A DNA stretch of 64,000 bases, taken from Herbiconiux sp. Lineage in GTDB: Bacteria > Actinomycetota > Actinomycetes > Actinomycetales > Microbacteriaceae. Both the position numbers and the translations under genes were made by a program. Shown here piece after piece: positions 41,594-49,690 of this stretch (position 1 is the first letter of the stretch; every line of letters starts with the position of its first letter). The notes beneath the pieces are model-generated. The model saw only the letters and a list, made by a program, of their open reading frames with translations. It made no database searches and was not told where the DNA came from. The stretch spans positions 31,419 through 95,418 of the forward strand of contig NZ_JAHFUY010000018.1 in the NCBI RefSeq assembly GCF_023264895.1, written 5' to 3'.

Positions 41594-42317
41594 GGCCCAG
41601 CCCACGCCAGCCCTCCCCACGATCGGCATCCTCGGCGCCGGCAAGGTCGGCACGGTCCTCAGCCGCCTCCTCCTCGCCGCCGGCTACCGGGTCCTCATCG
41701 CCGGCTCCGGCAGCCCCACGAAGATCGCCCTCATCATCGACGTCCTCGCCCCCGGCGCGGTGCCGCTGTCGGCGGATGAGGTCGCCCGCGACGCCGATAT
41801 CGTCATCCTCGCCCTCCCCCTCGGCAAGTACCGCAGCATCCCCGCCGAGCAGCTCGCCGGCAAGCTCGTGATCGACGCCATGAACTACTGGTGGGAGATC
41901 GACGGCCACCGCGCCGACCTCAGCGACCCCCGCACCTCCACGAGCGAGCTCATCCAGTCCTTCCTCCCCGACTCCCGCGTGGTGAAGGCCTTCAACCACA
42001 TGGGCTACCACGACCTCGACGAGGGCCCCCGCCCCGAGGGCACCCCCGGCCGCAAGGCGATCGGCATCGCGGGAGACTACGACGCCGACCTCACCGCCGC
42101 CGCCGCTCTCGTGAACGCGGCCGGCTTCGATCCGGTGCGCGTCGGCACCCTCCGCGACAGCATCCTCCTCGAGCCGGGCAGCGAGCTCTTCGGCGCCAAC
42201 CTCCCGGCCGAGGGCGTGCAGGATGCCGCCACCCGCTTCCCCGAGACGGCCCGCGGCCGCGAGGTGGCCGCCGCCCGCGCCGACGCAGACGAGGACGAGG
42301 ACGAGGACGCAGCCTGA
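41586..42317 (+). CDS. F420/NADP oxidoreductase-like protein
   Basis: A 243-residue Rossmann-fold protein related to NADPH-dependent F420 reductases. It has TIGILGAGKVGTVLSRLLLAAGYRVLIAGS (the G-x-G-x-x-G motif), ADIVILALPLGKYRSIP, KLVIDAMNYWWEIDG and RVVKAFNHMGYHDL. It would pass hydride between NADPH and a flavin-type cofactor. The ATG lies 8 bp inside the LLM gene, so translation is coupled. The C-terminal tail is an acidic DEDEDEDA run. Whether the host makes F420 cannot be judged from this window. Confidence 0.87.
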   Translation: MPEAQPTPALPTIGILGAGKVGTVLSRLLLAAGYRVLIAGSGSPTKIALIIDVLAPGAVPLSADEVARDADIVILALPLGKYRSIPAEQLAGKLVIDAMNYWWEIDGHRADLSDPRTSTSELIQSFLPDSRVVKAFNHMGYHDLDEGPRPEGTPGRKAIGIAGDYDADLTAAAALVNAAGFDPVRVGTLRDSILLEPGSELFGANLPAEGVQDAATRFPETARGREVAAARADADEDEDEDAA

Positions 42318-42330
42318 TCGCCTCGCGCTC

Positions 42331-42486
42331 GTGACCACGCTCTATCTCTACGCCAAGAACGGCTATTGGAACACGACCGACATCGAAGCGGAGTACGAGT
42401 TCATGCTCGCCGTGGCCTCGAACGAGATCGAGTCCATCGACGACATCGCAGCGTGGCTGGGCGCGCGCTTCCGGGTGTCGGAATGA
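42331..42486 (+). CDS. small hypothetical ORF
   Basis: A possible 51-residue protein starting at GTG 42331 (TTLYLYAKNGYWNTTDIEAEYEF) and ending RFRVSE. No ribosome site is visible and the family is not recognised. Codon use and composition differ from neighbours (less GC at third positions). A 21-codon frame begins at ATG 42483, overlapping this stop as ATGA, and runs into the 3' end of the chelatase gene. The two may be remains of a larger gene. Confidence 0.35.
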   Translation: MTTLYLYAKNGYWNTTDIEAEYEFMLAVASNEIESIDDIAAWLGARFRVSE

Positions 42487-42515
42487 ACGAGGCAGCAGGT
42501 GCGGTGTGGCTGCGC

Positions 42516-43295
42516 CTACTTACCGACACTCATGGTCGCCTGCGCTGAGATCGCAGTGCTCGCCGACACGATCGCGAGCGACCAGCTGCGCCGCTGAGCG
42601 AGAAACCGGTCGACCACGATGTCGACGAGCTCCGGAGCCGGCGGCTCCACGCCGTCCAGCAGGGGCGAGGTGGTGAGGTCACCGCCCGCCGCAATCACCC
42701 GGTCCGAGAAGTGCCCGGGCGCGAGGTGGTAGTTCGCCACGACGACCCGCCCGCCCGGCAGCAGCTCGCGCCGGGCCGCCGCCACCGCGGACCGCAGCTC
42801 GGGCTGCGCCGCCGAGACGAAGCCGAGCGTGACCGGGTTGCCGATCTGCGCGGCCAGGAGTCGTCGCATCCGCTCGCAGTCGGCCACCGCCCGCGGATCG
42901 GTCGACCCGGCCGCGGCGAGCACCACGCTGTCGGCCGGCGCGAGACCCGCCTCGGCGAGACGCCGGGCCAGCAGCTCCGCGAGCCGCACGTCGGGCCCGA
43001 GCGCCGGCGTGGCCGCGGCGGGGATGCGCAGACGCGCCTCGGCGACGGCCTCGGCGAGATCGACGTAGACGTGGAAGCCGGCCGAGAGCAGCAGCGGCAC
43101 CACGATCGCCGCGGAGTCGTCGGCGATGGCGTCGAGCGTGGTGCCGACATCCGGTTGCTGCACATCGACGTGGCAGCCGTGCACCCCCACCCGCGGCAGC
43201 GCCTCAGCGACGGCGGCCACGAGCTGCGCGACCGCGGCCTGGCCGAGCGGCGACGACGTGCCGTGCGAGGCGAGCACGAGCTGCGGCGTGGTCAC
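42516..43295 (-). CDS. sirohydrochlorin chelatase (CbiX/SirB type)
   Basis: A 259-residue class II chelatase that inserts Fe2+ into sirohydrochlorin to make siroheme, the cofactor of NirB. Two CbiX-like halves are visible. Half 1 has LVLASHGTSSPLGQ and VPLLLSAGFHVYVD with the metal-binding histidines. Half 2 has VVLAAAGSTDPRA and VVVANYHLAPGHFSDRV, retaining only the second histidine set. The GTG start (43293-43295) overlaps the nirD TGA as GTGA. The metal specificity (Fe rather than Co) is inferred from the nitrite reductase context. Confidence 0.9.
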   Translation of the reverse strand: MTTPQLVLASHGTSSPLGQAAVAQLVAAVAEALPRVGVHGCHVDVQQPDVGTTLDAIADDSAAIVVPLLLSAGFHVYVDLAEAVAEARLRIPAAATPALGPDVRLAELLARRLAEAGLAPADSVVLAAAGSTDPRAVADCERMRRLLAAQIGNPVTLGFVSAAQPELRSAVAAARRELLPGGRVVVANYHLAPGHFSDRVIAAGGDLTTSPLLDGVEPPAPELVDIVVDRFLAQRRSWSLAIVSASTAISAQATMSVGK

Positions 43296-43672
43296 ACCTC
43301 CACCTCGATGAACCCGCCCACGATGCGCGTGCGGAAGGTGCCGAGCGCGAGCTCCGGGTGACTGAAGCACTCCCCGGTGCCGAGGTCGTAGACCTGCTTG
43401 TGCAGGGGTGACGCGATGGTGGGGCGGTCGCCCTTCGAGCCGACGATGCCGCGGGCCATCACGTAGGAGCCGGTCACCGGATCCCGGTGCTCGACCGCGT
43501 AGACCTCGCGCGGCGAGAGCAGCACGAGGGCGATCTGCTTCGCCCGGAGCAGCACGGCTTCGCCCCACGAGGGCTCGAGGTCGCCGACCCGGCAGGCACG
43601 CTGCCAGCCGGTCGCCGACGCGTCGGGCTCCGCGGGTTCGATGGCCGTGCTTCGTTCGATCACCAGGCTCAT
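43292..43672 (-). CDS. nirD: nitrite reductase small subunit NirD
   Basis: A 126-residue Rieske-fold small subunit of the assimilatory NADH-dependent nitrite reductase. WQRACRVGDLEPSWGEAVLLRAKQIALVLLSPREVYAVEHRDPVTGSYVMARGIVG and the PTIASPLHKQVYDLGTGEC segment match NirD, where Rieske cysteine pairs are absent as expected. It heads the minus-strand nirD-chelatase unit and is divergent from nirB. The ATG has a GGAGAG ribosome site. Its promoter has a TAGCGT -10 with GAAAC 10 bp upstream and further GlnR-like 5-mers in phase. Confidence 0.94.
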   Translation of the reverse strand: MSLVIERSTAIEPAEPDASATGWQRACRVGDLEPSWGEAVLLRAKQIALVLLSPREVYAVEHRDPVTGSYVMARGIVGSKGDRPTIASPLHKQVYDLGTGECFSHPELALGTFRTRIVGGFIEVEV

Positions 43673-43696
43673 GGCATCTCTCCTTCGTCTCCTCCG

Positions 43697-43750
43697 ACGC
43701 TAGGAACCGGATGTTTCGCCCGCCGCAGCCTCGTGTTTCGAGTGCGTGAA
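43697..43750 (-). promoter_or_regulatory. nirD promoter with GlnR-like boxes
   Basis: On the minus strand the -10 TAGCGT lies at 43697-43702, then 10 bp, then GAAAC at 43713-43717, a second GAAAC at 43735-43739 and TTCAC at 43746-43750. The 5-mers are 22 and 11 bp apart, the AC-n9-AC spacing of actinobacterial GlnR sites. Response to nitrogen limitation is inferred. Confidence 0.65.
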
Positions 43751-43789
43751 ACCTCCCTCACAGCCGTTGACGACCGGCGTGCGGTCGAT

Positions 43790-43842
43790 GTAATCGGCTG
43801 TTACACGGGGGTAATCGCGATGAAACCGCCCGTACCTAGGCT
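43790..43842 (+). promoter_or_regulatory. nirB promoter with GlnR-like boxes, leaderless
   Basis: GTTAC (43800-43804), GTAAT (43811-43815) and GAAAC (43822-43826) are 11 bp apart and each separated by 6 bp; a further GTAAT lies at 43790. After GAAAC come 10 bp and the -10 TAGGCT (43837-43842), and the ATG follows 7 bp later with no ribosome site, so the message is probably leaderless. Confidence 0.7.
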
Positions 43843-43849
43843 CGGCCCC

Positions 43850-46522
43850 ATGACGTCGACTCCTTCCTCCTCCCGCCGCCGTGTCGTCGTGATCGGCGGG
43901 GGTCCGGCCGCGCACCGGCTCGTCGACTCGCTGCTGGCGCGCGACGGCGGCCGCACCGTCGAGCTCGTGGTCGTGTCCGAGGAGCAGCACCTCCCCTACG
44001 ACCGAGTGGCCCTCACCCGCCGGCTCGACGACCCGACCGACTCGCTCGTGCTGGAGCCGGCCTCCCACTGGGCCGAGAGCTCGGTGGTGCTGCGCCGGCG
44101 CACCCGCGCCGTGTCGCTCGACACCGCCGCCAAGAGCGTCACCCTGGCCGACGGCGAGCGCCTCCCCTACGACCAGCTCGTCCTGGCGACCGGATCGAGC
44201 GCCCCCGTCCCGACCATCCCCGGCAGCGAGCACGTGCGCGTCTACCGCACCATCGACGACGTGGATGCGCTCCGCGCCGAGGTGGCCGCCTTGACCGAGC
44301 GGCTCGGCCGGGCGCCCCGCGCCGTGGTGGCGGGCGGCGGCCTGCTCGGCCTCGAAGCCGCCGGCGGGCTGCAGCGGCTCGGTGCCGAGTCGACCGTGGT
44401 GCACTCCGGCTCGTGGCTCATGTCGGCACAGCTCGACGAGGGAGCCGGCCAGGCCCTCGGCCGCCTCATCTCGGCCCAGCACATCGCCCTCGAGCTCGGC
44501 ACCCGCCCGCGCGCCCTCATGGTGGAGCACGGCGCCGTCACGGGAGTCACGCTCACGAACGCCCAGAAGCTCCCGGCCGACCTCGTGGTCTTCGCCATCG
44601 GCATCGCCCCGCGCGACGAGCTCGCCCGCGACGCCGGCCTGGAGCTCGGCCCCCGAGGCGGCGTGGCGGTCGACTCTGGATGCCGGTCGAGCCATCCCGA
44701 CGTCTTCGCCATCGGCGAGGTGGCGTCGGTCGACGGCCGCTGCGTGGGCCTCGTGGCCCCCGCCAACGCGATGGCCGAGACGGTCGCCGACCGGCTGCTG
44801 GGCGGCGCCGCCGAGTTCACGACCGTCGACGACGCCACGAAGCTCAAGCTCTCGGGCGTCGAGGTCGCGGCCTTCGGCGATGCGATGGCGACCGGTGAGG
44901 GCGCGCTCGAGATCGTCTACGCCGATCCGGCGCGCGGGCTCTACCAGAAGATCGTCGTGAGCGACGACGCGCGCACCCTGCTCGGCGGCATGTTCGTGGG
45001 CGATGCGAGCCCGTACTCCTCGCTCCGCCCGTTGGTCGGCCGCACCCTCGACGCGGAGCCCGCCGCCTACCTCTCGGCGGCCGGTGCGGAGCCCCCCGCG
45101 GGCGACGGCCTGCCCGACGACGCCCTCATCTGCTCCTGCAACAACGTCACCGCCGGCACCGTGCGCACCGCCGTGCGCGGGGATGACCACACAGAAGGCT
45201 GCACCGACCTCGGCGCCCTCAAGGCCTGCACCCGCGCCGGCACCCAGTGCGGCTCGTGCGTGCCCCTGGTCAAGAAGATCCTCGAGACCGAGCTCGAGAA
45301 GAGCGGCGTCTCGGTGTCGAGAGCGCTCTGCGAGCACTTCCCGATCTCGCGGCAGGAGCTCTTCGACTCCGTGCGGGTGCTCGAGCTCTCGAGCTTCGAC
45401 GAGATCGTGGCCCGCTTCGGCACGGGCCGGGGCTGCGACATCTGCAAGCCCGTCGTCGCCTCGGTGCTCGCCAGCCAGCGCGGCGAGTACGTGCTCGATG
45501 CCGGTCGCGGGACCCTTCAGGACACGAACGACCGCGCCCTCGCGAACATGCAGAAAGACGGCACCTACTCGGTCGTCCCGCGCATCCCGGGCGGCGAGAT
45601 CACCCCCGAGAAGCTCGGCGTGATCGCCCGCGTCGCCACCGACTACAAGCTCTACACGAAGATCACCGGCGGCCAGCGGATCGACCTGTTCGGTGCCCGG
45701 CTCGAGCAGCTGCCCGAGATCTGGGAGCAGCTCGTCGACGCGGGCTTCGAGTCGGGCCAGGCCTACGGCAAGTCGCTCCGCACGGTGAAGAGCTGCGTCG
45801 GATCGACCTGGTGCCGCTTCGGCGTGCAGGACTCGGTGGGCATGGCGGTGCAGCTCGAGCTCCGCTACCGGGGCCTCCGGGCGCCGCACAAGTTCAAGCT
45901 CGGGGTCTCCGGATGCGCGCGCGAGTGCGCCGAGGCCCGCGGCAAGGACGTGGGGGTGATCGCGACCGACAAGGGCTGGAACCTCTACGTGGGAGGCAAC
46001 GGTGGCTTCCAGCCGGCGCACGCCCAGCTGCTCGCGAGCGATCTCGATGACGAGACCCTCATCCGCTACATCGACCGCTACCTCATGTACTACATCCGCA
46101 CCGCCGACCGGCTGCAGCGCACCGCGCGCTGGATGGACGACCTCGACGGCGGCCTCGACCACGTGCGCGAGGTCGTGGTGGAGGACTCCCTCGGCCTCGC
46201 CGACGAGCTCGAGGCCGCGATGGCGACGCACGTCGAGGGCTACGAGGACGAGTGGGCGGCCACCCTCGCCGACCCCGACCGCCTCCGCCGCTTCCGCTCG
46301 TTCGTGAACGTTCCGGATGCGGGCGACCCCACGCTCGCCCGCGTGGAGGAGCGCGGCCAGCTGCGCCCCGCCACCGACGCCGAGCGCGCCGCCGGCACCG
46401 CTCTCACAGGAGGCGCAACGGGGGGCACGACGGGAGGCACGGTGCTGCTGGCGGGCACCCGCATCCCCGTCGGAAAGCCGACAGATCAGCCATCCGTTTT
46501 CCGACCGGAGGAGACCGCATGA
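43850..46522 (+). CDS. nirB: assimilatory nitrite reductase large subunit NirB
   Basis: An 890-residue NADH-dependent nitrite reductase large subunit; with NirD it reduces nitrite to ammonium in the cytosol. An N-terminal FAD/NADH domain (VVVIGGGPAAHRLVDSLL, residues 10-320) is followed by a BFD-type [2Fe-2S] region near 425-480 (ICSCNNVT, TRAGTQCGSC). A GCDICKP segment and then the nitrite/sulfite reductase half come next. The siroheme-[4Fe-4S] cysteines appear as CVGSTWC near 648 and CARECAE near 686. A Gly/Thr-rich tail ends the protein. The ATG at 43850 is 7 bp after TAGGCT. Its stop overlaps the methyltransferase ATG as ATGA. Confidence 0.96.
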   Translation: MTSTPSSSRRRVVVIGGGPAAHRLVDSLLARDGGRTVELVVVSEEQHLPYDRVALTRRLDDPTDSLVLEPASHWAESSVVLRRRTRAVSLDTAAKSVTLADGERLPYDQLVLATGSSAPVPTIPGSEHVRVYRTIDDVDALRAEVAALTERLGRAPRAVVAGGGLLGLEAAGGLQRLGAESTVVHSGSWLMSAQLDEGAGQALGRLISAQHIALELGTRPRALMVEHGAVTGVTLTNAQKLPADLVVFAIGIAPRDELARDAGLELGPRGGVAVDSGCRSSHPDVFAIGEVASVDGRCVGLVAPANAMAETVADRLLGGAAEFTTVDDATKLKLSGVEVAAFGDAMATGEGALEIVYADPARGLYQKIVVSDDARTLLGGMFVGDASPYSSLRPLVGRTLDAEPAAYLSAAGAEPPAGDGLPDDALICSCNNVTAGTVRTAVRGDDHTEGCTDLGALKACTRAGTQCGSCVPLVKKILETELEKSGVSVSRALCEHFPISRQELFDSVRVLELSSFDEIVARFGTGRGCDICKPVVASVLASQRGEYVLDAGRGTLQDTNDRALANMQKDGTYSVVPRIPGGEITPEKLGVIARVATDYKLYTKITGGQRIDLFGARLEQLPEIWEQLVDAGFESGQAYGKSLRTVKSCVGSTWCRFGVQDSVGMAVQLELRYRGLRAPHKFKLGVSGCARECAEARGKDVGVIATDKGWNLYVGGNGGFQPAHAQLLASDLDDETLIRYIDRYLMYYIRTADRLQRTARWMDDLDGGLDHVREVVVEDSLGLADELEAAMATHVEGYEDEWAATLADPDRLRRFRSFVNVPDAGDPTLARVEERGQLRPATDAERAAGTALTGGATGGTTGGTVLLAGTRIPVGKPTDQPSVFRPEETA

Positions 46523-47346
46523 CCCACGCACGAGCGTCCGAGCCCCACATCGACAGCGGCATCGGCACAGGCACCGGCACAGGCACCGTCGCGATCGTGG
46601 GCGGCGGCCCCGGCGATGAGGAGCTGCTCACCCTCGCCGCCGTGCGCGAGCTCGAGCGCGCCGACGTCGTTCTCTACGACCGCCTCGCACCCTACGAGAA
46701 CCTCCACCGGTTCGCCCCGCACGCCCTTTTGATCGACGTGGGCAAGCGCCCGCACCACCACCCGGTGACCCAGACCGAGATCGAGCAGCTGATGGTCGAC
46801 CACGCCCTGGCCGGTCGCCGGGTGGTGCGCCTGAAGGGCGGCGATCCGTTCGTCTTCGGCCGCGGTGGCGAGGAGCTGCTGGCCTGCCGCCGTGCGGGCG
46901 TGCCGGCCCGGGTGGTGCCGGGCGTCTCGAGCGCGCTGGCCGTGCCCGCGTCGGCGGGCATCCCGCTCACCCACCGCGGTGTCAGCCACGCCTTCACCGT
47001 CATCTCGGGCCACGCGCCCCTCACCGAGAGCGAGTTCGAGCACCTCGCGGGTCTCGGCGGCACGATCGTGGTACTCATGGGCATCTCGAACCTGCCCTCC
47101 ATCACGGCCGGCCTGAGGCGGCACGGGATGCGCGCCGACACCCCGCTCGCGGCCATCGAGCGCGGGTTCAGCCCCAGCTCGCGCACGACGGTGAGCTCGC
47201 TCGCCGACATCCTGCACGACTCGCACGCCGTGGGCATCGCGTCGCCCGCGGTGCTCGTGATCGGCGAGGTCGTCGCCGTGGCGCAGGCCGGCGACGACGC
47301 CGCGGCCGCCAGGATCGACGCACTCGTGGCCCTGGCCGGCAGCTGA
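46519..47346 (+). CDS. cobA: uroporphyrinogen-III C-methyltransferase (SUMT)
   Basis: A 275-residue SAM-dependent methyltransferase that makes precorrin-2, the first dedicated step to siroheme. Motifs are VAIVGGGPGDEELLTLAAVREL, DVVLYDRL, VRLKGGDPFVFGRGGEE and PGVSSALAVPASAGIPLTHR. The first 20 residues include a GTGTGTGT run made by a short DNA repeat. The ATG overlaps the nirB TGA (ATGA). It supplies substrate for the chelatase encoded on the opposite side of nirB. A precorrin-2 dehydrogenase is not seen in this window. Confidence 0.95.
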   Translation: MTHARASEPHIDSGIGTGTGTGTVAIVGGGPGDEELLTLAAVRELERADVVLYDRLAPYENLHRFAPHALLIDVGKRPHHHPVTQTEIEQLMVDHALAGRRVVRLKGGDPFVFGRGGEELLACRRAGVPARVVPGVSSALAVPASAGIPLTHRGVSHAFTVISGHAPLTESEFEHLAGLGGTIVVLMGISNLPSITAGLRRHGMRADTPLAAIERGFSPSSRTTVSSLADILHDSHAVGIASPAVLVIGEVVAVAQAGDDAAAARIDALVALAGS

Positions 47347-47347
47347 C

Positions 47348-48514
47348 GTGGGCGACGAGACGCAGGCCGGCCGGGCACCTGACCGGGCCCTCGACAGGGC
47401 GGATGTGCCCGGGTTCCGGCCCAACCAGCTCAGCGGCTTCCGGATCGGGGTCACGAGCGACCGCCGCTCGCAGGACCTCATCGTCGCGTTCGAGCGCCGC
47501 GGCGCCACGGTGGTGCACGCCCCCACGATCCGCATCACGCACTCGCCGCACGACGAGGTGATCATCGCCGACACCCGCGCCATCATCGCCGCGCGCCCCA
47601 AGCTCCTGCTCGCGACCACGAGCTACGGCCTCAGGCGCTGGTTCGAGATCGCCGACTCGACGGGCCTCGGTCAGCCCCTGCTCGACACCCTCGAGGCCGC
47701 CGACATCCTCGTCCGCGGCCCGAAGGCGCGGGGAGCGATCCGGGCCGCCGACCTCGACGACGCCGGCATGAGCGACGAGGAGACCACGGCGTCACTCGTC
47801 TCGAAGGTGCTCGCCGAGCATCCGCCCGGCATCACGGTGGCGGTGCAGCTGCACGGCTCCACCGACGAGCAGCAGCTCGACCGCCTGCGCGACGCGGGCT
47901 ACACCGTGCTGACGGTGGCGCCGTACCAGTGGTCGGCGCCCAAGAACGACGACCACCGGGTGACCCGTCTGATCGACGCGATCTGCGCCGGGCAGCTCGA
48001 CTGCGTCACCTTCACGAGCGCTCCGGCCGTCGACGCGCTCCTCAACGCCGCCGAGGTGCTCGGGCAGCTGGAGCCCGTGCTCGAGGCCTTCCGCGGCCCG
48101 GTCGTGGCGGCGGTGGTCGGCCCGGTCACGGCGGCTCCGCTGATCGCCCTCGGCGTGCAGCCCATCCAGCCGCAGCGCTTCCGCATGGGGGCGCTCATCC
48201 GCCTCGTCTGCGAGTGGCTCGAGCAGAACCAGGTGGCCCGCGTCGACACCAGGCACGGCCTCGTCGAGCTCCGCGGCAGCACGGCCTCGGTGAACGGGGA
48301 GGCCGTCACCCTGCCGCCCACCGCGCTCGCCCTGCTGCGCTCGCTCATGGCGGCCGAGGGGGCCGTGGTGTCGCGGGCCGTCCTGGCCGAGACGCTCGCG
48401 GCCGGTGGCGACGAGCACGCCCTCGAGATGGCCCTCAGCCGTCTGCGCCAGGCGCTCCCGGATCCGAAGATCGTGGCGACCGTGGTGAAGCGGGGCTACC
48501 GTCTCGACGTGTAG
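47348..48514 (+). CDS. HemD-like protein with winged-helix domain
   Basis: A 388-residue fusion. Residues about 30-280 are uroporphyrinogen-III synthase-like (FRIGVTSDRRSQDLIVAFERRGATVVHAP, TVAVQLHGSTDEQQLDRLRDAGYTVLTVAPYQW, CVTFTSAPAVDALL). The last 100 residues form an OmpR-type winged-helix DNA-binding domain (VTLPPTALALLRSLMAAEGAVVSRAVLAETL through VVKRGYRLDV). Such fusions are known in actinobacterial nitrite loci; whether the protein makes tetrapyrrole, regulates, or both is unresolved. The GTG start is 1 bp after the previous stop, so it belongs to the nirB operon. Confidence 0.9.
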   Translation: MGDETQAGRAPDRALDRADVPGFRPNQLSGFRIGVTSDRRSQDLIVAFERRGATVVHAPTIRITHSPHDEVIIADTRAIIAARPKLLLATTSYGLRRWFEIADSTGLGQPLLDTLEAADILVRGPKARGAIRAADLDDAGMSDEETTASLVSKVLAEHPPGITVAVQLHGSTDEQQLDRLRDAGYTVLTVAPYQWSAPKNDDHRVTRLIDAICAGQLDCVTFTSAPAVDALLNAAEVLGQLEPVLEAFRGPVVAAVVGPVTAAPLIALGVQPIQPQRFRMGALIRLVCEWLEQNQVARVDTRHGLVELRGSTASVNGEAVTLPPTALALLRSLMAAEGAVVSRAVLAETLAAGGDEHALEMALSRLRQALPDPKIVATVVKRGYRLDV

Positions 48515-48530
48515 CCCCGCCCCACCCCCG

Positions 48531-49526
48531 TCACTCGGCGGCGAGTGCTGCATCGTTCGTGAGCACCGCATCCTGTGACCGCACGACCTGTCGGCGACGC
48601 GAGGCGACGGGGCGACGGATGCCGGTGGTGGCTGTGCCCGAAGCCGCCTGGCCCGAGGCTGCCTGTCCTGAGGCTGCCTGGGCAGTCTGCTTGGCGGCGG
48701 CGATCAGTCGGCGGTCGGTCGGCCGGCGCGGGGCCTTCGTGCGGGCGTAGGTGAGGTAGAGCGGGATGGCCGTGAACACGAGTCCGCCCACGAGGTTGCC
48801 GAGCACGGTGGGGATCTCGTTCCAGATCAGGTAGTCGGCCACGGTGAAGTCGCCCCCGAGCAGGATGCCCGCCGGGAACAGGAACATGTTCACGATCGAG
48901 TGCTCGAACCCCATGAAGAAGAACAGCATGATCGGCATCCACATGGCGATGACCTTGCCGGGCACGTCCTTCGCGATCATCGACATCGCGATGCCGGTCG
49001 ACACCATCCAGTTGCACAGCACGCCCCGGATGAAGAGCGTGAGCATGCCCGCGGCGCCGTGCTCGGCGTACCCGACGGTGCGGCCCTCGCCGATGTGCCC
49101 GATGGCCTCGCCCACCTCGTTCGGCGGCACGGAGAACCCGTAGGTCACCACGATCGCCATGAGCAGCGCCACGGTGAACGCTCCGATGAAGTTGCCCACG
49201 AACACGAGCCCCCAGTTGCGGAGGATGCCGCCGATGGTGACCCCGGGCCGCTTGTCGAGCCAGGCGAGTGGCCCGAGCACGAACACGCCGGTGAGCAGGT
49301 CGTAGCCGAGCAGGTAGAGCATGATGAATCCGACCGGGAACAGCAGCGCTCCGAGGAGCGGGACCCCGGTGGTGACGCTCACGGTGATGGCGAACGCGGC
49401 GGCGATGGTGAGCAGCGCGCCGCCCATGATGGAGCGGACGATGGTGTCGCGGGTCGACAGGAAGATCTTCGTCTCCCCCGCGTCGATCATGGTCGAGACG
49501 AGCTCGACGGGCTTGACGTAGGACAT
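48531..49526 (-). CDS. formate/nitrite transporter (FNT, NirC-like)
   Basis: A 331-residue FNT-family channel with six transmembrane segments, likely pentameric, passing nitrite (or formate) across the inner membrane. Visible spans include GALLTIAAAFAITVSVTTGVP, FVGNFIGAFTVALLMAI, GVLCNWMVSTGIAMSM and IMLFFFMGFEHSIVNMF; the last holds the family FxxGFEHxxxNM motif. The cytosolic C-terminus contains three AASGQ repeats. It is convergent with the nirB operon, but its own promoter carries the same GAAAC-n10-TAGCGT arrangement, so nitrite uptake and reduction appear co-regulated. The ATG follows GGGGAGG. Confidence 0.93.
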   Translation of the reverse strand: MSYVKPVELVSTMIDAGETKIFLSTRDTIVRSIMGGALLTIAAAFAITVSVTTGVPLLGALLFPVGFIMLYLLGYDLLTGVFVLGPLAWLDKRPGVTIGGILRNWGLVFVGNFIGAFTVALLMAIVVTYGFSVPPNEVGEAIGHIGEGRTVGYAEHGAAGMLTLFIRGVLCNWMVSTGIAMSMIAKDVPGKVIAMWMPIMLFFFMGFEHSIVNMFLFPAGILLGGDFTVADYLIWNEIPTVLGNLVGGLVFTAIPLYLTYARTKAPRRPTDRRLIAAAKQTAQAASGQAASGQAASGTATTGIRRPVASRRRQVVRSQDAVLTNDAALAAE

Positions 49527-49581
49527 GGAACGGCCTCCCCATTCGACGTGCAGCGGACCCCGCTCTCGGCGGGTGCCTCCG

Positions 49582-49635
49582 ACGCTATGCGCCGGCCGTT
49601 TCACCCCCGTGTCGTCCCGTGTGCGGTTGCGTTAC
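49582..49635 (-). promoter_or_regulatory. nitrite channel promoter with GlnR-like boxes
   Basis: On the minus strand the -10 TAGCGT (49582-49587) is preceded by 10 bp and GAAAC (49598-49602). GACAC (49609-49613), GCACA (49620-49624) and GTAAC (49631-49635) follow, all 11 bp apart. The stretch from GAAAC through TAGCGTCGGAGG closely matches the nirD promoter. Confidence 0.65.
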
Positions 49636-49690
49636 CGTTCTCTCACGCGGGCGCCCGGGCGGTGTGAGGCGGGCGAACCGCCGACCCGCC

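Noticed and set aside
42516..43672. Reading the chelatase as a cobalt (vitamin B12) enzyme
   Set aside because: No other cobalamin genes are nearby and it is coupled to nirD, so siroheme synthesis is the better explanation.
43700..46531. A 943-codon open frame antisense to nirB
   Set aside because: Composition is typical of a shadow frame and the opposite strand encodes a full NirB with all cofactor motifs.
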